DNA of 64,000 nt. It comes from Aurantiochytrium sp. KH105. Lineage: Eukaryota; Sar; Bigyra; Thraustochytrida; Thraustochytriidae. Below, one piece after another: positions 1-9,708 of the stretch. The stretch covers positions 50,448 through 114,447 of the forward strand of contig BGKB01000212.1 of assembly GCA_003116975.1 (NCBI GenBank), in the 5' to 3' direction. A program made the position numbers and the translations under genes. Under the pieces are notes generated by a model that saw only the letters and a program-made list of their open reading frames with translations, was not told the DNA's origin and ran no database searches. Position 1 is the stretch's first letter. Every line of letters starts with the position of its first letter.

Positions 1-713
1 GTGCGCGGCTGCCCCCACCCGAGCGCCGTTCCCCTTGCCCCCGCGGCTGCGCGTCCTCGACCTCGCTCTCCGTTCGCGTGCGGCGAACCAGTTCTACTGC
101 TCGAACCGCCCTCGCTTCAATCAAGAGGAATTGTCATTTTCATGACACTCCCTGATAGATAGGCCAACACTCTGATTACTGATCCGCGCAGCGCCCTCGC
201 GCCTCAGCTCCTCGAGCTCGCGCTCCTTGGCTCGGCGCCAATCCTTCTCTTGCTTAACCTCCAGCTGCGCGGCGGTCAGTTTCCCCCCGCAACGTGTTCT
301 TCTCAGCGCGCGAGACGTTAAGCTCGCGGGCAAGCTTCTTGCGGTCGGCCGCCAGAATGCCTCTAGAGGATTGGAGGTGCTGAGGCGGAGCAAAATGGGT
401 TGTGCACGCACGCACGCACAGCAATGGAGAGGGCCAGGCAGCAAAGCGCGAAGAAAACGCAGGCGGAGACGCTCGCGCGCACGCAGGACCAAGCGCAAGC
501 GCTCGCGCGCGGCGCAAGCGAGGTCGGGCGCAAGCACTTCGGCTGCGAGCGCTCGTTCGCTCGAGCAGTGGCGTGCGCAGACCCACTCACTCGTGAAGCG
601 GAAACCTGCTAGGGTGGAAACCATTCTGGCCAGAGACTCGGGTGGCCGAGGCCGGCGCACGCAGAGCTGTCCGCAAGGGTTAACGAGAAGCCAAGGCAAG
701 GCAAGGCAAGGGA
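1..713. other. Gene-free left edge, GC-rich leader of the kinase gene
   Basis: No supportable gene. The stretch is rich in Arg/Ala/Ser-type codons in all frames, which produces overlapping open frames on both strands without recognisable motifs. It probably holds the promoter and 5' leader of the kinase gene that starts at 714; a short repeated aaggc motif lies just before its start codon. Confidence 0.6.
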
Positions 714-1904
714 ATGATGGCGAGCGCGTCGGAAATGGCCATTCTCGGCGCAAGAAACACCGTGCCCGGGTGGTCGGCCCTGGCGACGGAGATGTTCGAA
801 TGCAAGGTGATCACGGGCGGTCTCACGAATATGCTCAACCTGGTCCGTGTCAAGGACGAGGCGCACACGGACGCCGTCGCCGGTGCCGCCGCTGAGACGG
901 CTGCCACGGTAGAAACGGCAGAACAGGCCGCCGCCGCGGACGGCGAGGAAGCTGCGTCTACCATGGCCCTTGTTCGAATTTTTGGAGAAGGCACGGATGA
1001 GTTCATCGATCGCGCCGCCGAGCAGGCCGTCTGCACGGCTGTCGCGCGCGCCGGAATCGCTCCGCACGTCTTTGGCACCTTCCCGGGGGGGCGCGCTGAG
1101 CAATTCCTTGTGCGCGCTAAATCGCTCATCAATCACGACCTTCACAATGAGCAGATCCTCGTCGAAGTTGCCCAGCTCATGGCCAAGATGCACACCTTGT
1201 CTCTCCCCAAGGAGGCGGCCCACACGCCTCTAAGCGAGCCCATGACGCCCCAGATTCTGCGCCGTCTGTATTCTTCTGCTGTGGAGACTCGCTTTGACGT
1301 GGGAGAAGAGCCTTTCAAGGCGCTCAAGCTCGCCGCGCTGCGCGTCGACACACTCGCGACCGAGATTGATCGCATTGAAGAGGAGCTCAAGAGCTCTGGC
1401 ATGGGCGTCGTCCTTTGTCATCGTGACCTGCAATCAGGTAACGTCATGATTGACCGCGATGAGGCGGGGGCCCTCAAGCGCGCTTATCTCATTGACTTCG
1501 AGTATAGTGGCAAGGACTTTTGTGGCTTTGACTTTGGCAACACCTTCAACGAAATGTCCATCAATAACTTTAGCTCACGCTATCCTGGGTTCTGTCTGGA
1601 CGTCGATATGTACCCGACGCGGGACCAGCAGCACTTCTTCTTTGATCACTACCTGCGTCACATCCCAGATCCCAAAACGTTGTTCGCCCCGGACTGCGTC
1701 CCGACGAGTCGTGACGCCATGATTGACAAGCTTTGCGAGTTTGCATATTTGGGTTCCTTGGCGTCGCATATGCAGTGGACGCTATGGGGCATTGCCCAGG
1801 CTGATAGCTCATCGATCGACTTTGGTCACCTCGAATACGCGACCGCAAGATTTGATCAGTATCGGGCCCTTCGCGCGCAGCACGATGACAGCAGCGCACC
1901 GTAG
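714..1904 (+). CDS. Choline/ethanolamine kinase
   Basis: A 396-residue single-exon protein that phosphorylates ethanolamine or choline with ATP, the first step of the Kennedy pathway for phosphatidylethanolamine and phosphatidylcholine; expected in the cytosol. The N-terminal ATP-loop motif ITGGLTNMLNLV is at residues 33-44. The Brenner motif CHRDLQSGN (235-243, catalytic Asp 238) is followed by the family signature IDFEYSGKDFCGFDFGN (260-276), which supplies the Mg-binding Asp. The C-terminal block with SHMQWTLWGIAQA and the final RFDQY is also typical of the family. Length matches (350-450). An Ala/Glu-rich insertion at about 50-82 is lineage-specific. Two adjacent ATGs (714 and 717) could start it; the second has the better context (A at -3, G at +4). 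I cannot tell ethanolamine from choline preference; the C-terminal block leans toward ethanolamine kinase. Confidence 0.93.
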   Translation: MMASASEMAILGARNTVPGWSALATEMFECKVITGGLTNMLNLVRVKDEAHTDAVAGAAAETAATVETAEQAAAADGEEAASTMALVRIFGEGTDEFIDRAAEQAVCTAVARAGIAPHVFGTFPGGRAEQFLVRAKSLINHDLHNEQILVEVAQLMAKMHTLSLPKEAAHTPLSEPMTPQILRRLYSSAVETRFDVGEEPFKALKLAALRVDTLATEIDRIEEELKSSGMGVVLCHRDLQSGNVMIDRDEAGALKRAYLIDFEYSGKDFCGFDFGNTFNEMSINNFSSRYPGFCLDVDMYPTRDQQHFFFDHYLRHIPDPKTLFAPDCVPTSRDAMIDKLCEFAYLGSLASHMQWTLWGIAQADSSSIDFGHLEYATARFDQYRALRAQHDDSSAP

Positions 1905-2676
1905 ACGCGACCAACGAACACACATTAGCTTTGACCTATTTCATCCAACTTGCGGCGGAAAGTGTGACCAAGGAGACTGGCTGATTGACTGACTCCTGCT
2001 GCCCTGTATCTTCGAGTATACCAAGCAATTTCCCTGCAAAAAAGTTCATTTATCGACTCGTATACTCTGTTCTTGGGCTGTTCAGGAATCACCGAAACCA
2101 TCATGATCGACTTGGATCCTTTGAGGTACTTTTTTTGGCGGAAATATGCGAGAGAGGTAAAACAAAAAAACACAAGTGGGCTTCGTTCCTGCTGACTTGT
2201 GATGAGCTCATGACGGTAACCTTTTCTTCAAGCGAAGTTCGCCTTGAACACAAATTGAGTTTGTTCTTGATGACTTGCAGCAAGTCCATTGCGGTACCTT
2301 GGGAAGTGGAGCTGACGTGACCGGTGGTCTGTCAGGGACAGCGAGGGAGGTGATGATAAAGTCAACCTAGCTGCAATACGGCGTCAGGCTCCCTTCTATT
2401 ATTGAAAAAGAAATTATCGTTCTTAGGTTCTCCATTCCTGTGCTATTCTTTCTTACATCATTTTCAATTGGATTCTATTCAATTGGTCACGCACCATGCA
2501 TGCTCGAGTGGCACGAATATTGGAAAGATGCGAGACGTCATCAACTTTCTTCTTCTTCTTTTTCTTCTTCTCAAACCCGGGCTTAAGGAAAAGAGAATAC
2601 AGCCAAGTCACAGCGCCCACCTGCCAGCCATTGAGCCAGCAGCAACGCGCCGAGAGACTAATTTTACTGCTTGTCG
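1905..2676. other. Intergenic region between convergent genes
   Basis: Two convergent genes end at either side, so this should hold both 3' UTRs. It is more AT-rich than the coding regions and contains a CTT-rich stretch near 2545-2575. No gene or RNA signature seen. Confidence 0.6.
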
Positions 2677-5199
2677 TTAGCAGGGTTTTGTGTGTCGCTG
2701 AGGGTCATACGGATTACACGCGACTTCGGGGTCAATCTCGATGTCGACGCCATCGTAAATTGCTGGAAGTTGCGGAGGGTCGTCGAATGTCTGCGAAAGG
2801 AGCGGAAAGCGCCGTCGCAAACGCAAAATGTAGAGAGTAAAGGTAGAATAAGGACTGCCCATGAACTTGTAGGCATATGAACACACGAGCTGCTCGATGA
2901 TGCCGAGCATGTCAAAGTACATGGTCGGAGGATAGCGCGTCAAGAACGCCTTGAGCAGCTCTTGGTCAAAGTCTTTGTAGGTGATGACCTCATAACCCAT
3001 TTCCACCAGGGGGTCAAAGTACGAGCGATTCCGCTCATCCGAAGCGACATACATTTTCGTCGTCTCCGGCAAGTACTTGAGAAAGCGCGTGCCAAAGTAA
3101 TTTGGATCGCGCGCGACTTCGTCAAAGGTGGCTTCGTGGCGCTTGTCGCCGCGCCGCACGTGAATGGCATTGTACGAGCCGCCCAGCGAATTCGCAAAGA
3201 CAATGGCCTGCTTCTTGAGAGTGTCCGTGAAGGTGAGATGCGCTTTGATGGCGAGATATTGGGGACTGAGCATCATGAGGTCAATTGTGCGCCACATTGA
3301 TGCGTTTGCAAAAAAGAGAAAGCGAGACTCGTCCTTGGCGAAGATTTTCTTGATGTCGTTGTCGCGCCAAATAAAGGAAGAGACCATTTTACGCGCGTCC
3401 CGCATGACGACGCGCCAGCCCGTTTCCGAGGTGTTGGTCGAAAGACCCGTCGGCGTTCCAATGTATGGCGTGCCTCCGATGGCGTCAATCCAGGACATGA
3501 GTGTATGACCTTCGGGAATTGTGCGGACTTTGACGACCTCAAGCAGGCGCGGAATATTGAAGACGCGCTGCATGCTCACCATCCTCCGTGGGTGGTGCAT
3601 ATTGTACCGGAAGAAAAAGTTGGTATGCTGCGCAACGGGCGGAAGCACACACGTGCGGTCGAGCAGCAGGCAAATGACCAAGGCCGTCTCGAGCTGGATA
3701 CGCTGATTGTTGATACCACCCGAGGGCTGGTAGAGGAAAAAGCGCTCATCCGGGTCGATGGGCGTGCGTTCGGGCTCCATTGGAAGCGGAAAGTCGAGCG
3801 AGACATTGTACTGGGGCAGTGTCTTGGGTAGCACCGGATAAGCAATGTCTTGGTCGAGGACGCAGCCAGACTCTTGCCGCGACGCGTTGAAAAACCACGT
3901 ACACAGTGGACGCTGCGTGCATGCCGCCCAGGAAGTGATGGAATAGCAAACCTCGCGGTCCGATTTGGCGGGCAAGAGCATGTCCATCATGTCGTCAAAG
4001 GAGTGCGTTGCCGCAGACGCAACAACCTCTTGGGTGCCAATGCGACGCAGGCGAAGCAGACCCGACTCGCTGAGCACGCGACGCAATTCGGTAATGAGAT
4101 GCATCATGCGAAAGCACGAATTGCGGGCCGAGAGGTCGCGAACCCAGGCACAGTCTCGCCGCATGTCGTCGTAAACGCGCTCATTCATGACACGATCCGA
4201 GGTGATTTTCATGTCAAGGCGTAGGTGCACAATGGTCCCTCCGCGTCCTACCACGCGCGAATGAATAGGAACGTACTCGCGAGGCCCGAGTTTGAGCCAA
4301 AAGGAGCTTGCCTTTTTAATCATTTCCGTCCGCAGCCCCAGGACCTTGTCGCCGCGGTGCACGAAGCGAACAAACTCTGGTTGCGACGTTGCAGGGGCTC
4401 CGAGCTGAACAGACGATGTGATTTCACGATACACGGGCAGCTCTAACGACTCGACAGTGTAAAACAGGAGAAAGTGTTGAATTTCTCGAGAGGCCAATTC
4501 CTCGGCGGACAGCTCGACGGGCTCATACTCTGTGGATCTTTCAACATCTTGCAAGTGAGAGTTGAGCGTCGTAAAGTTTCGCCAGCTGGCGGACGGATCC
4601 CATCCGCCTTTGGAGGAGAGCGCCCACGCTTCTCGCGGCGACGTCAGCTCTGCGGTCTCGGCGAGGACGTCAAAGGCACTTTGGCCTGTGCCTTTGACGT
4701 GACGCACCGGCAACGGCCCATGAAGGACTGTATCTGTTGTCGTGTGCGTCTTGATCGCAGCGGTCGTTGTTGTTGGTGGTGTGCTGCCCTGGGGAGCAGC
4801 GCCAATATCAAGAAAATTGTACCTTTTGCCACTGACGATGGGTGGCCTTGGTTGGTGCAGAGAAGGGATTGCGTCTGCTCGTGCGCCTGAGGACGATTTC
4901 TTTGGTGGGAATGTTGGTGGCGGCACGAGGTTATCGATTTGGACAAACACAAATACACAGTAAAGGGCGGCAGAGGCCACAAAGATTAACACAAGCATGG
5001 ACGAGACATTTCGTCTCGAGCGCACGCTTGGAGCGTTCGCGTGCGTGAAGGAGCCCATGGATCCTCCCCACGCCCCGCTCGCGCCCAGGCCGCTCACACT
5101 CGCCGCGGCTGCTGTGAGCGGCTGTTGCAGTTGCTGTTCCTGCGAGAGCTCATGGTTCTGCGCGGTGACAGCTCTTCGGCCCACGGAGGAGACGGCCAT
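2677..5199 (-). CDS. Type II membrane O-fucosyltransferase-like glycosyltransferase
   Basis: An 840-residue protein with Golgi/ER glycosyltransferase topology: a short cytosolic tail, one membrane anchor at residues about 67-87 (SSMLVLIFVASAALYCVFVF), then a long lumenal part. The catalytic region is in the C-terminal 350 residues. It shows the GDP-fucose O-fucosyltransferase hallmarks PSGGINNQRIQLETA followed by LLDRTCVLPP, and later the sugar-nucleotide motif NAIHVRRGDK. A Cys-rich insert (SWAACTQRPLCTWF) precedes it. The first 400 or so lumenal residues match nothing I recognise. The frame is open upstream to 5463, but the ATG at 5199 has G at -3 and G at +4 and removes an Arg/Ala-rich unlikely leader. 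Expected to transfer fucose to Ser/Thr or to another glycan; the acceptor is unknown. Closely related GT families (GT23, plant O-FucT) cannot be separated by eye. Confidence 0.8.
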   Translation of the reverse strand: MAVSSVGRRAVTAQNHELSQEQQLQQPLTAAAASVSGLGASGAWGGSMGSFTHANAPSVRSRRNVSSMLVLIFVASAALYCVFVFVQIDNLVPPPTFPPKKSSSGARADAIPSLHQPRPPIVSGKRYNFLDIGAAPQGSTPPTTTTAAIKTHTTTDTVLHGPLPVRHVKGTGQSAFDVLAETAELTSPREAWALSSKGGWDPSASWRNFTTLNSHLQDVERSTEYEPVELSAEELASREIQHFLLFYTVESLELPVYREITSSVQLGAPATSQPEFVRFVHRGDKVLGLRTEMIKKASSFWLKLGPREYVPIHSRVVGRGGTIVHLRLDMKITSDRVMNERVYDDMRRDCAWVRDLSARNSCFRMMHLITELRRVLSESGLLRLRRIGTQEVVASAATHSFDDMMDMLLPAKSDREVCYSITSWAACTQRPLCTWFFNASRQESGCVLDQDIAYPVLPKTLPQYNVSLDFPLPMEPERTPIDPDERFFLYQPSGGINNQRIQLETALVICLLLDRTCVLPPVAQHTNFFFRYNMHHPRRMVSMQRVFNIPRLLEVVKVRTIPEGHTLMSWIDAIGGTPYIGTPTGLSTNTSETGWRVVMRDARKMVSSFIWRDNDIKKIFAKDESRFLFFANASMWRTIDLMMLSPQYLAIKAHLTFTDTLKKQAIVFANSLGGSYNAIHVRRGDKRHEATFDEVARDPNYFGTRFLKYLPETTKMYVASDERNRSYFDPLVEMGYEVITYKDFDQELLKAFLTRYPPTMYFDMLGIIEQLVCSYAYKFMGSPYSTFTLYILRLRRRFPLLSQTFDDPPQLPAIYDGVDIEIDPEVACNPYDPQRHTKPC

Positions 5200-5776
5200 T
5201 TCCGCGCCTCGCTCGTCCGGGCCTGGCGCTCGAAAACCAAGCAAGGAGGCACGCAGCGGAAGCGTGTATGAATTTCTCGCTCGCTCGTCGCTTGCTTGCT
5301 TGCTCTCTTGCTGGCCTTCCTTCGTCTGTCTGTAAGAAGTTAGTCGGCTGGGCTGGTCACGGGCCCGCGTCGCGGCGCGTGAGCGCGAGCGGCGCGCAGC
5401 CGGGCGGGGGCCGTGTCGTTCTGCGGCAGAGACGCGCGTTCGCGCCAGGGGGCGCGCAAGCAAGCAACGAGCGCGGGGACCCCGGGACCGTGGCGCAACG
5501 GGAGCGCCACGAAGCGGAGCGCCGCACGTGGCCCCACGTCGCGTGCGTCCCGCCGTGCTGGTCGCCGCGCGAGTGTCTGCCCGACGCGCGCTCTTGCTCG
5601 CTCGCAGCGAGGCTGGGCCGCGGCGAGGCGAGGCCTGGCTCCCGCTCTCCCCCGCGCGCGAAGCGGTTTTGCCGCACGCTCTGCTGCGGAAGCGCGAGGC
5701 GCTCGCCAGGGCTCGTGCGCAAGTGGCCGGTCTCCTGCTTGCGTTCCTGCGCCTTCCTTCCTCCCTTGCTCGCCCG

Positions 5777-5792
5777 CTTTCTTTCTTTCTTG

Positions 5793-5858
<66 letters not shown>
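5777..5858. repeat. (CTTT)n microsatellite
   Basis: About 80 bp of almost uninterrupted CTTT tetranucleotides, upstream of the fucosyltransferase start. Purine/pyrimidine asymmetric tract. Confidence 0.95.
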
Positions 5859-6108
5859 CCCCGGCTCCTCGCGCTCTGCCGCTGCTCGCGGCGCGGCGCT
5901 GCGCTGCGCTGCGCGAGGAGGGGAGGAGCGGGCCGGGCGCGCGGTCGCGCTGCGCGGCGGGCGGAGTGGCGGCGCCGCTCGGTCGATCTGGCCGTCTCGA
6001 CCCGACTTGACTCGAGATGACTTGACTTGACTCGAAGCTGCAGAGCGGAGCAGAAGCTGCGGCGCGATGCTCAGCGCCGGAGCACGCGGCACCCAGCGGC
6101 GAGACGAC

Positions 6109-6110
<2 letters not shown>

Positions 6111-6142
<32 letters not shown>
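6111..6142. repeat. (CAG)n microsatellite
   Basis: About ten perfect CAG units in a non-coding leader region. Confidence 0.95.
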
Positions 6143-6144
<2 letters not shown>

Positions 6145-6273
6145 GAAGAGCGTGGTCGCGACGCAGCGCTCGCACGCGGGTCAGAATGGCGGCAGGAGGG
6201 GCTCGATGGCGAGGTCTCGCAGAATTGATTTTTGGACACAACTGGGCCTAACTGCTGCTGCCTGCCACTGCTG

Positions 6274-6330
6274 ATCAATCGATCGATCGATCGATTTGAA
6301 TTCGAATTCGAATTCGAATTCGAAGTTGAC
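6274..6330. repeat. (ATCG)n followed by (GAATTC)n palindromic arrays
   Basis: Four to five ATCG units run directly into about five GAATTC hexamers, followed by degenerate GAATTT units to about 6366. Both units are self-complementary, so the tract can form hairpins. Confidence 0.9.
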
Positions 6331-7000
6331 TGTGAATTTGAATTTGACTGTGAATTTGAATTTGAAACTCAAGTTTATTTTGAACTCAAGTTGGAATCGC
6401 CTGAATTTGAATTGTCGCGCAGCGTGATTGCCAGCGAAACGCGGAATCACGCTCCGACCGGGCTCGCTCGCAGTCGCTCGCCCCGCCCCCCCTTCCTCCC
6501 TCCCTCCCTCCCGCTCCCCCGCCCTCCCTCGGCTCGAACGGCCGCGACCGTGCGCCTGGCTGGCCGCTGCGGTCTCGCAGGCGCGGCTCGGGACACAGAG
6601 AGAGAGAGCGAGTGCGCGCCGGCCGTGCAAGGGAGGGACGCGGGAGAATGTATCGTCATGCGATGCGCGAACGGACGAGGCCGTGCGCACGGCCGCGGCG
6701 GGACCGACTGCGAGCGCGGCGGGCGGACGCGAGCCGCGACCTGCAGCTGGGTGAGGGCGGGCGCGAGGGAGCGAGGAAGGGCGGGCGCGGTCCATTTCAG
6801 GAGCTGACCCGGGCGGGCGGCCGACGAAGTTGACTTGACATGGCGTGCATGGCCTCTGGGCTGGACTCCGAGGAGCTTGCAGTGGCAGCTGCTGCTGCTG
6901 CTGCAGCTGCTTGAGTGTGGCGCGGGAGAACGAGGCGCAGGACCTACGCGACCGAACCAGGCAGGCCGTGCCGCCAGGTCGTGGCGCAACGATGACGGGG

Positions 7001-7146
7001 ACGAGGAGGAGGAGAAGGAGGAGGAGGAGGAGGAGGAGGAGGAGAAACGCGTGAGTGCATTTGCATACAGCAGCAGCCACCAGCGAGACTTTCTTTTTCA
7101 ATCCTGATGATGGTCGTGCATCGCTTGCTTGCTTGCTTGCTTGCTT
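7001..7146. repeat. (GAG)n and (CTTG)n microsatellites
   Basis: A GAG/AGG tract covers about 7001-7046 and a GCTT tetranucleotide tract about 7122-7146, followed at once by a short GA run. Non-coding. Confidence 0.9.
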
Positions 7147-7833
7147 AGAGAGAGAGAGAGACACGCCCTGCACCGCCGCCAGTGCTCGTTTGTGCTCACG
7201 TCACCGCACCGCCGCGGGACGGAAGCGAAGGATGGCTGGTCAAGAACGCCTGCGCGGTGTCCCGGATGAGCGGGGCTTGGACAGCGAGCCAGAACCGCGG
7301 TCTAGCTGGGATAGCTAGCAATCTAGCTATCCATCTGCTGGCTGTCGTCTGTCCATGACACATGGATGAAGAAGAAAGAAGAAAAAGAGGGGTGTGCACT
7401 CACGTCCTGGCGGCAATACTTGGGAGTCAATCAAGTAGTGTCGGCTGCGGCCGACACACTTTTTCCCACCTCTCTTCCAAGACAATGACCGAGAGAAAGG
7501 AAGCAAGGAAGAAACGCAAAGGTGGCGAGAATAATCCGGAGTCCAGCTCAGCTACAGTGGCCTTGATCAAATCTCACGCTGGCCGGGTGTGTATCATGGC
7601 TGTCTAGCCCATGAAATAAACGGCGCCCGTGTGCGGACGCGCGCGGTGAGTACCAGACCGATGCGAAGGGTTGCGAAAGAAAACAAGTAGCTGCAGCTGC
7701 AGCAGGTGGCAGGTGCAGTCAGAGCTTCTGACCTAAAAAGCAAAAATAAAATTTTAAAAAAACTACTTTCTGACTGTGAATACTTGGACCCGACGCAGCG
7801 CAGCCAATCTCAAGGAGACACGAAGAAATCAAC

Positions 7834-9708
7834 TCACGCGTCTTCGTTGTCTTCATCCTCCCGCACAAGGGTAACCGCGACATGATGATAAGAGTTATTC
7901 ATGATGCCACGCAAATTCCACACCGCTTCAGGACGCTCAGGCTGATGATTCATGGACACATCGACGGCGCGACAGCAAATGTCGAGCTCAACGCCCGGCT
8001 TGCGCAACTCAGGAGGAATGTCCACCTCAGCCTCCCAAAAGGTCCAGGCCCAAGCACGGTTCTGGCCCTGCTCTGCACCCCGACCCAAATCTGCACCTTG
8101 CCACGTCTTGCCCCCATCCACTGATACATCGACGCGGATGATGTTACGGCCGCCCCCACTCCATGCCCAGCCCTTGAGCGTAACGCTGCCATCATCCACG
8201 TCGACTGTACTTCCGGGCCGAGGCAGGCAAATGGCCGAGTTCACCGGAAGTTCCTGGACCGAAGTCAGAGTCTCCGGATCCACACCATCAAAGGTCCGCA
8301 TGTACGAGGGCGCACCCTTGTACGCGATGCCTCGCTGCCAACCCGAATGCCCCTCGCCCTTGCTCGCCGTGATGCGCTCGCACCACTTTACGCTGCGGGC
8401 TGCCAAGTGGCCTGGCACAATAATACGCACGGGTCCCCCGTGCTCGCGCGGGATTGGCGCGCCGTTCATCTCGTAGGCAACCAAAACGTCTCCAAACTTG
8501 CTGAGCGCCTTGTCGATGGGGATTGAGGCGTCGTATGGCTTGTCGAGACCCTCAAAGCAAATGTGCTTGACGCCAGCGCGCTCAATCAGTGCGGACTCGT
8601 CCCCAAAGCCAGTGAATTCGAGCACGTCCCGTAACAGACAGCCGCCCCAAACAGCCGTACTAATGGCGCCGCAGTCCCACTCCAAACCCTGTACGGGAGC
8701 CACCTTGTTGAGCTCCTGACGCCGGTTGCCGGCACATTGTAGCGTGACGGGAAACTCGTGCTTTTTGAAACGTGAGCGAAGGTCCTCCGTGCTCACCTGC
8801 AGGATATTGGCGTCCTCGAAGGCCAGCACAAGCCGGAAATCAGCCTCGTTCGCCTGCGGTACCGGGTGATGATGGCGCTTGTAATGCATTGGGATTGGGG
8901 TAATGTAGTTGTCTGGAATGAGCTCAATCACGGTCTCTGAATTGTATGGCTTTTGGCACCGCACTGCGCCAAGATTTGCGCGTGGCGGATCATTTGCAAA
9001 AGGGTCGTCGAGACTAATTGATGCCTCGAGCTCCTTGAACTCGTGTTCGTACAAGGTGCCAATGCGCAGAGATGCGAGAATCTCCATGACCTGACGCGTG
9101 CTGTGCTGCTGGTACATGGCCCAGTATGGGTCAATGGCGCTGCCGGCTGCCAGCAGAATACGCTCGCCGCCTGGATGCATGTTCACAAATTCGGTCACGT
9201 CATAAACACCGTCCTTGTACGTGACATAGATACGGTCTTCGGCGTGCTTGTGCTTGCTTACCTCCTTGCGCGAAAAGTACGGAAAGCCCAGCGGGCATCG
9301 TTGGGCTCGATTTCCCCCGGGAGCGCACTCGTTCGGACCTGGCACTTGCGCTTTCTTCACGAGATCGTCCGGATTTGGAGGTGCATTTCCCTCTGTCTGC
9401 GCCGCCGTGTCGGGCTGAATGAGTGACAAGGCACCAAGACTCAAGGCCGTCGCCAAGCCTGCGAGCGCGGCAATGGTGCCGCTGCCAAGGCCGCCAAGGC
9501 CTCGGTCGGCCTTTGGTCCCCGGTGATTTGTGCTCTCGCCATAACTCGCCAAGCCTCGCGCTCCCGATCCTAGGACGCAGAGGTTGCTGCGTGCGAGCGT
9601 GCGCGCGTTGTTGCGGACGCCGTTCGTAGACCTTGCCGTCTGCGCGTGACCTGCGCGACGCAAGGCGCTGCGCAAGAGCAGTCCGCGCCGTGCCGTGGTG
9701 AGAACCAT
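7834..9708 (-). CDS. Sulfite oxidase, mitochondrial
   Basis: A 624-residue protein expected to oxidise sulfite to sulfate with molybdopterin and haem, passing electrons to cytochrome c in the mitochondrial intermembrane space. An Arg-rich presequence is followed by a hydrophobic sorting segment at about 78-98 (SGTIAALAGLATALSLGALS), as in animal sulfite oxidases. A cytochrome b5 domain (about 147-220) carries HPGG at 178-181 for haem binding. The molybdenum domain holds the metal-binding Cys 325 in TLQCAGNRR and the AVWGG motif. The C-terminal dimerisation Ig-like domain includes the VDGGKTW motif. The frame is open to 9804, but the ATG at 9708 has G at -3 and G at +4. The domain order b5-Moco-dimer matches animal sulfite oxidase, not nitrate reductase, which has FAD/NAD domains, or plant enzymes, which lack b5. 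Confidence 0.96.
   Translation of the reverse strand: MVLTTARRGLLLRSALRRAGHAQTARSTNGVRNNARTLARSNLCVLGSGARGLASYGESTNHRGPKADRGLGGLGSGTIAALAGLATALSLGALSLIQPDTAAQTEGNAPPNPDDLVKKAQVPGPNECAPGGNRAQRCPLGFPYFSRKEVSKHKHAEDRIYVTYKDGVYDVTEFVNMHPGGERILLAAGSAIDPYWAMYQQHSTRQVMEILASLRIGTLYEHEFKELEASISLDDPFANDPPRANLGAVRCQKPYNSETVIELIPDNYITPIPMHYKRHHHPVPQANEADFRLVLAFEDANILQVSTEDLRSRFKKHEFPVTLQCAGNRRQELNKVAPVQGLEWDCGAISTAVWGGCLLRDVLEFTGFGDESALIERAGVKHICFEGLDKPYDASIPIDKALSKFGDVLVAYEMNGAPIPREHGGPVRIIVPGHLAARSVKWCERITASKGEGHSGWQRGIAYKGAPSYMRTFDGVDPETLTSVQELPVNSAICLPRPGSTVDVDDGSVTLKGWAWSGGGRNIIRVDVSVDGGKTWQGADLGRGAEQGQNRAWAWTFWEAEVDIPPELRKPGVELDICCRAVDVSMNHQPERPEAVWNLRGIMNNSYHHVAVTLVREDEDNEDA

Larger units (their letters stand above)
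5200..7833. other. 2.6-kb gene-free region rich in microsatellites
   Basis: Lies between the start of the fucosyltransferase gene and the 3' end of sulfite oxidase (both minus strand). Open frames here are made of simple repeats and shift between strands; none has a family motif. It contains (CTTT)n, (CAG)n, (GATC)n, (GAATTC)n, (GAG)n and (CTTG)n tracts, listed separately. It probably includes the fucosyltransferase promoter and leader. Confidence 0.6.

Noticed and set aside
5340-7173. Frames of about 310-330 codons in the leader region of the fucosyltransferase
   Set aside because: Composed of translated microsatellites (KERK, EFEFEF, SIDRSID, CCCC) with no family signal.
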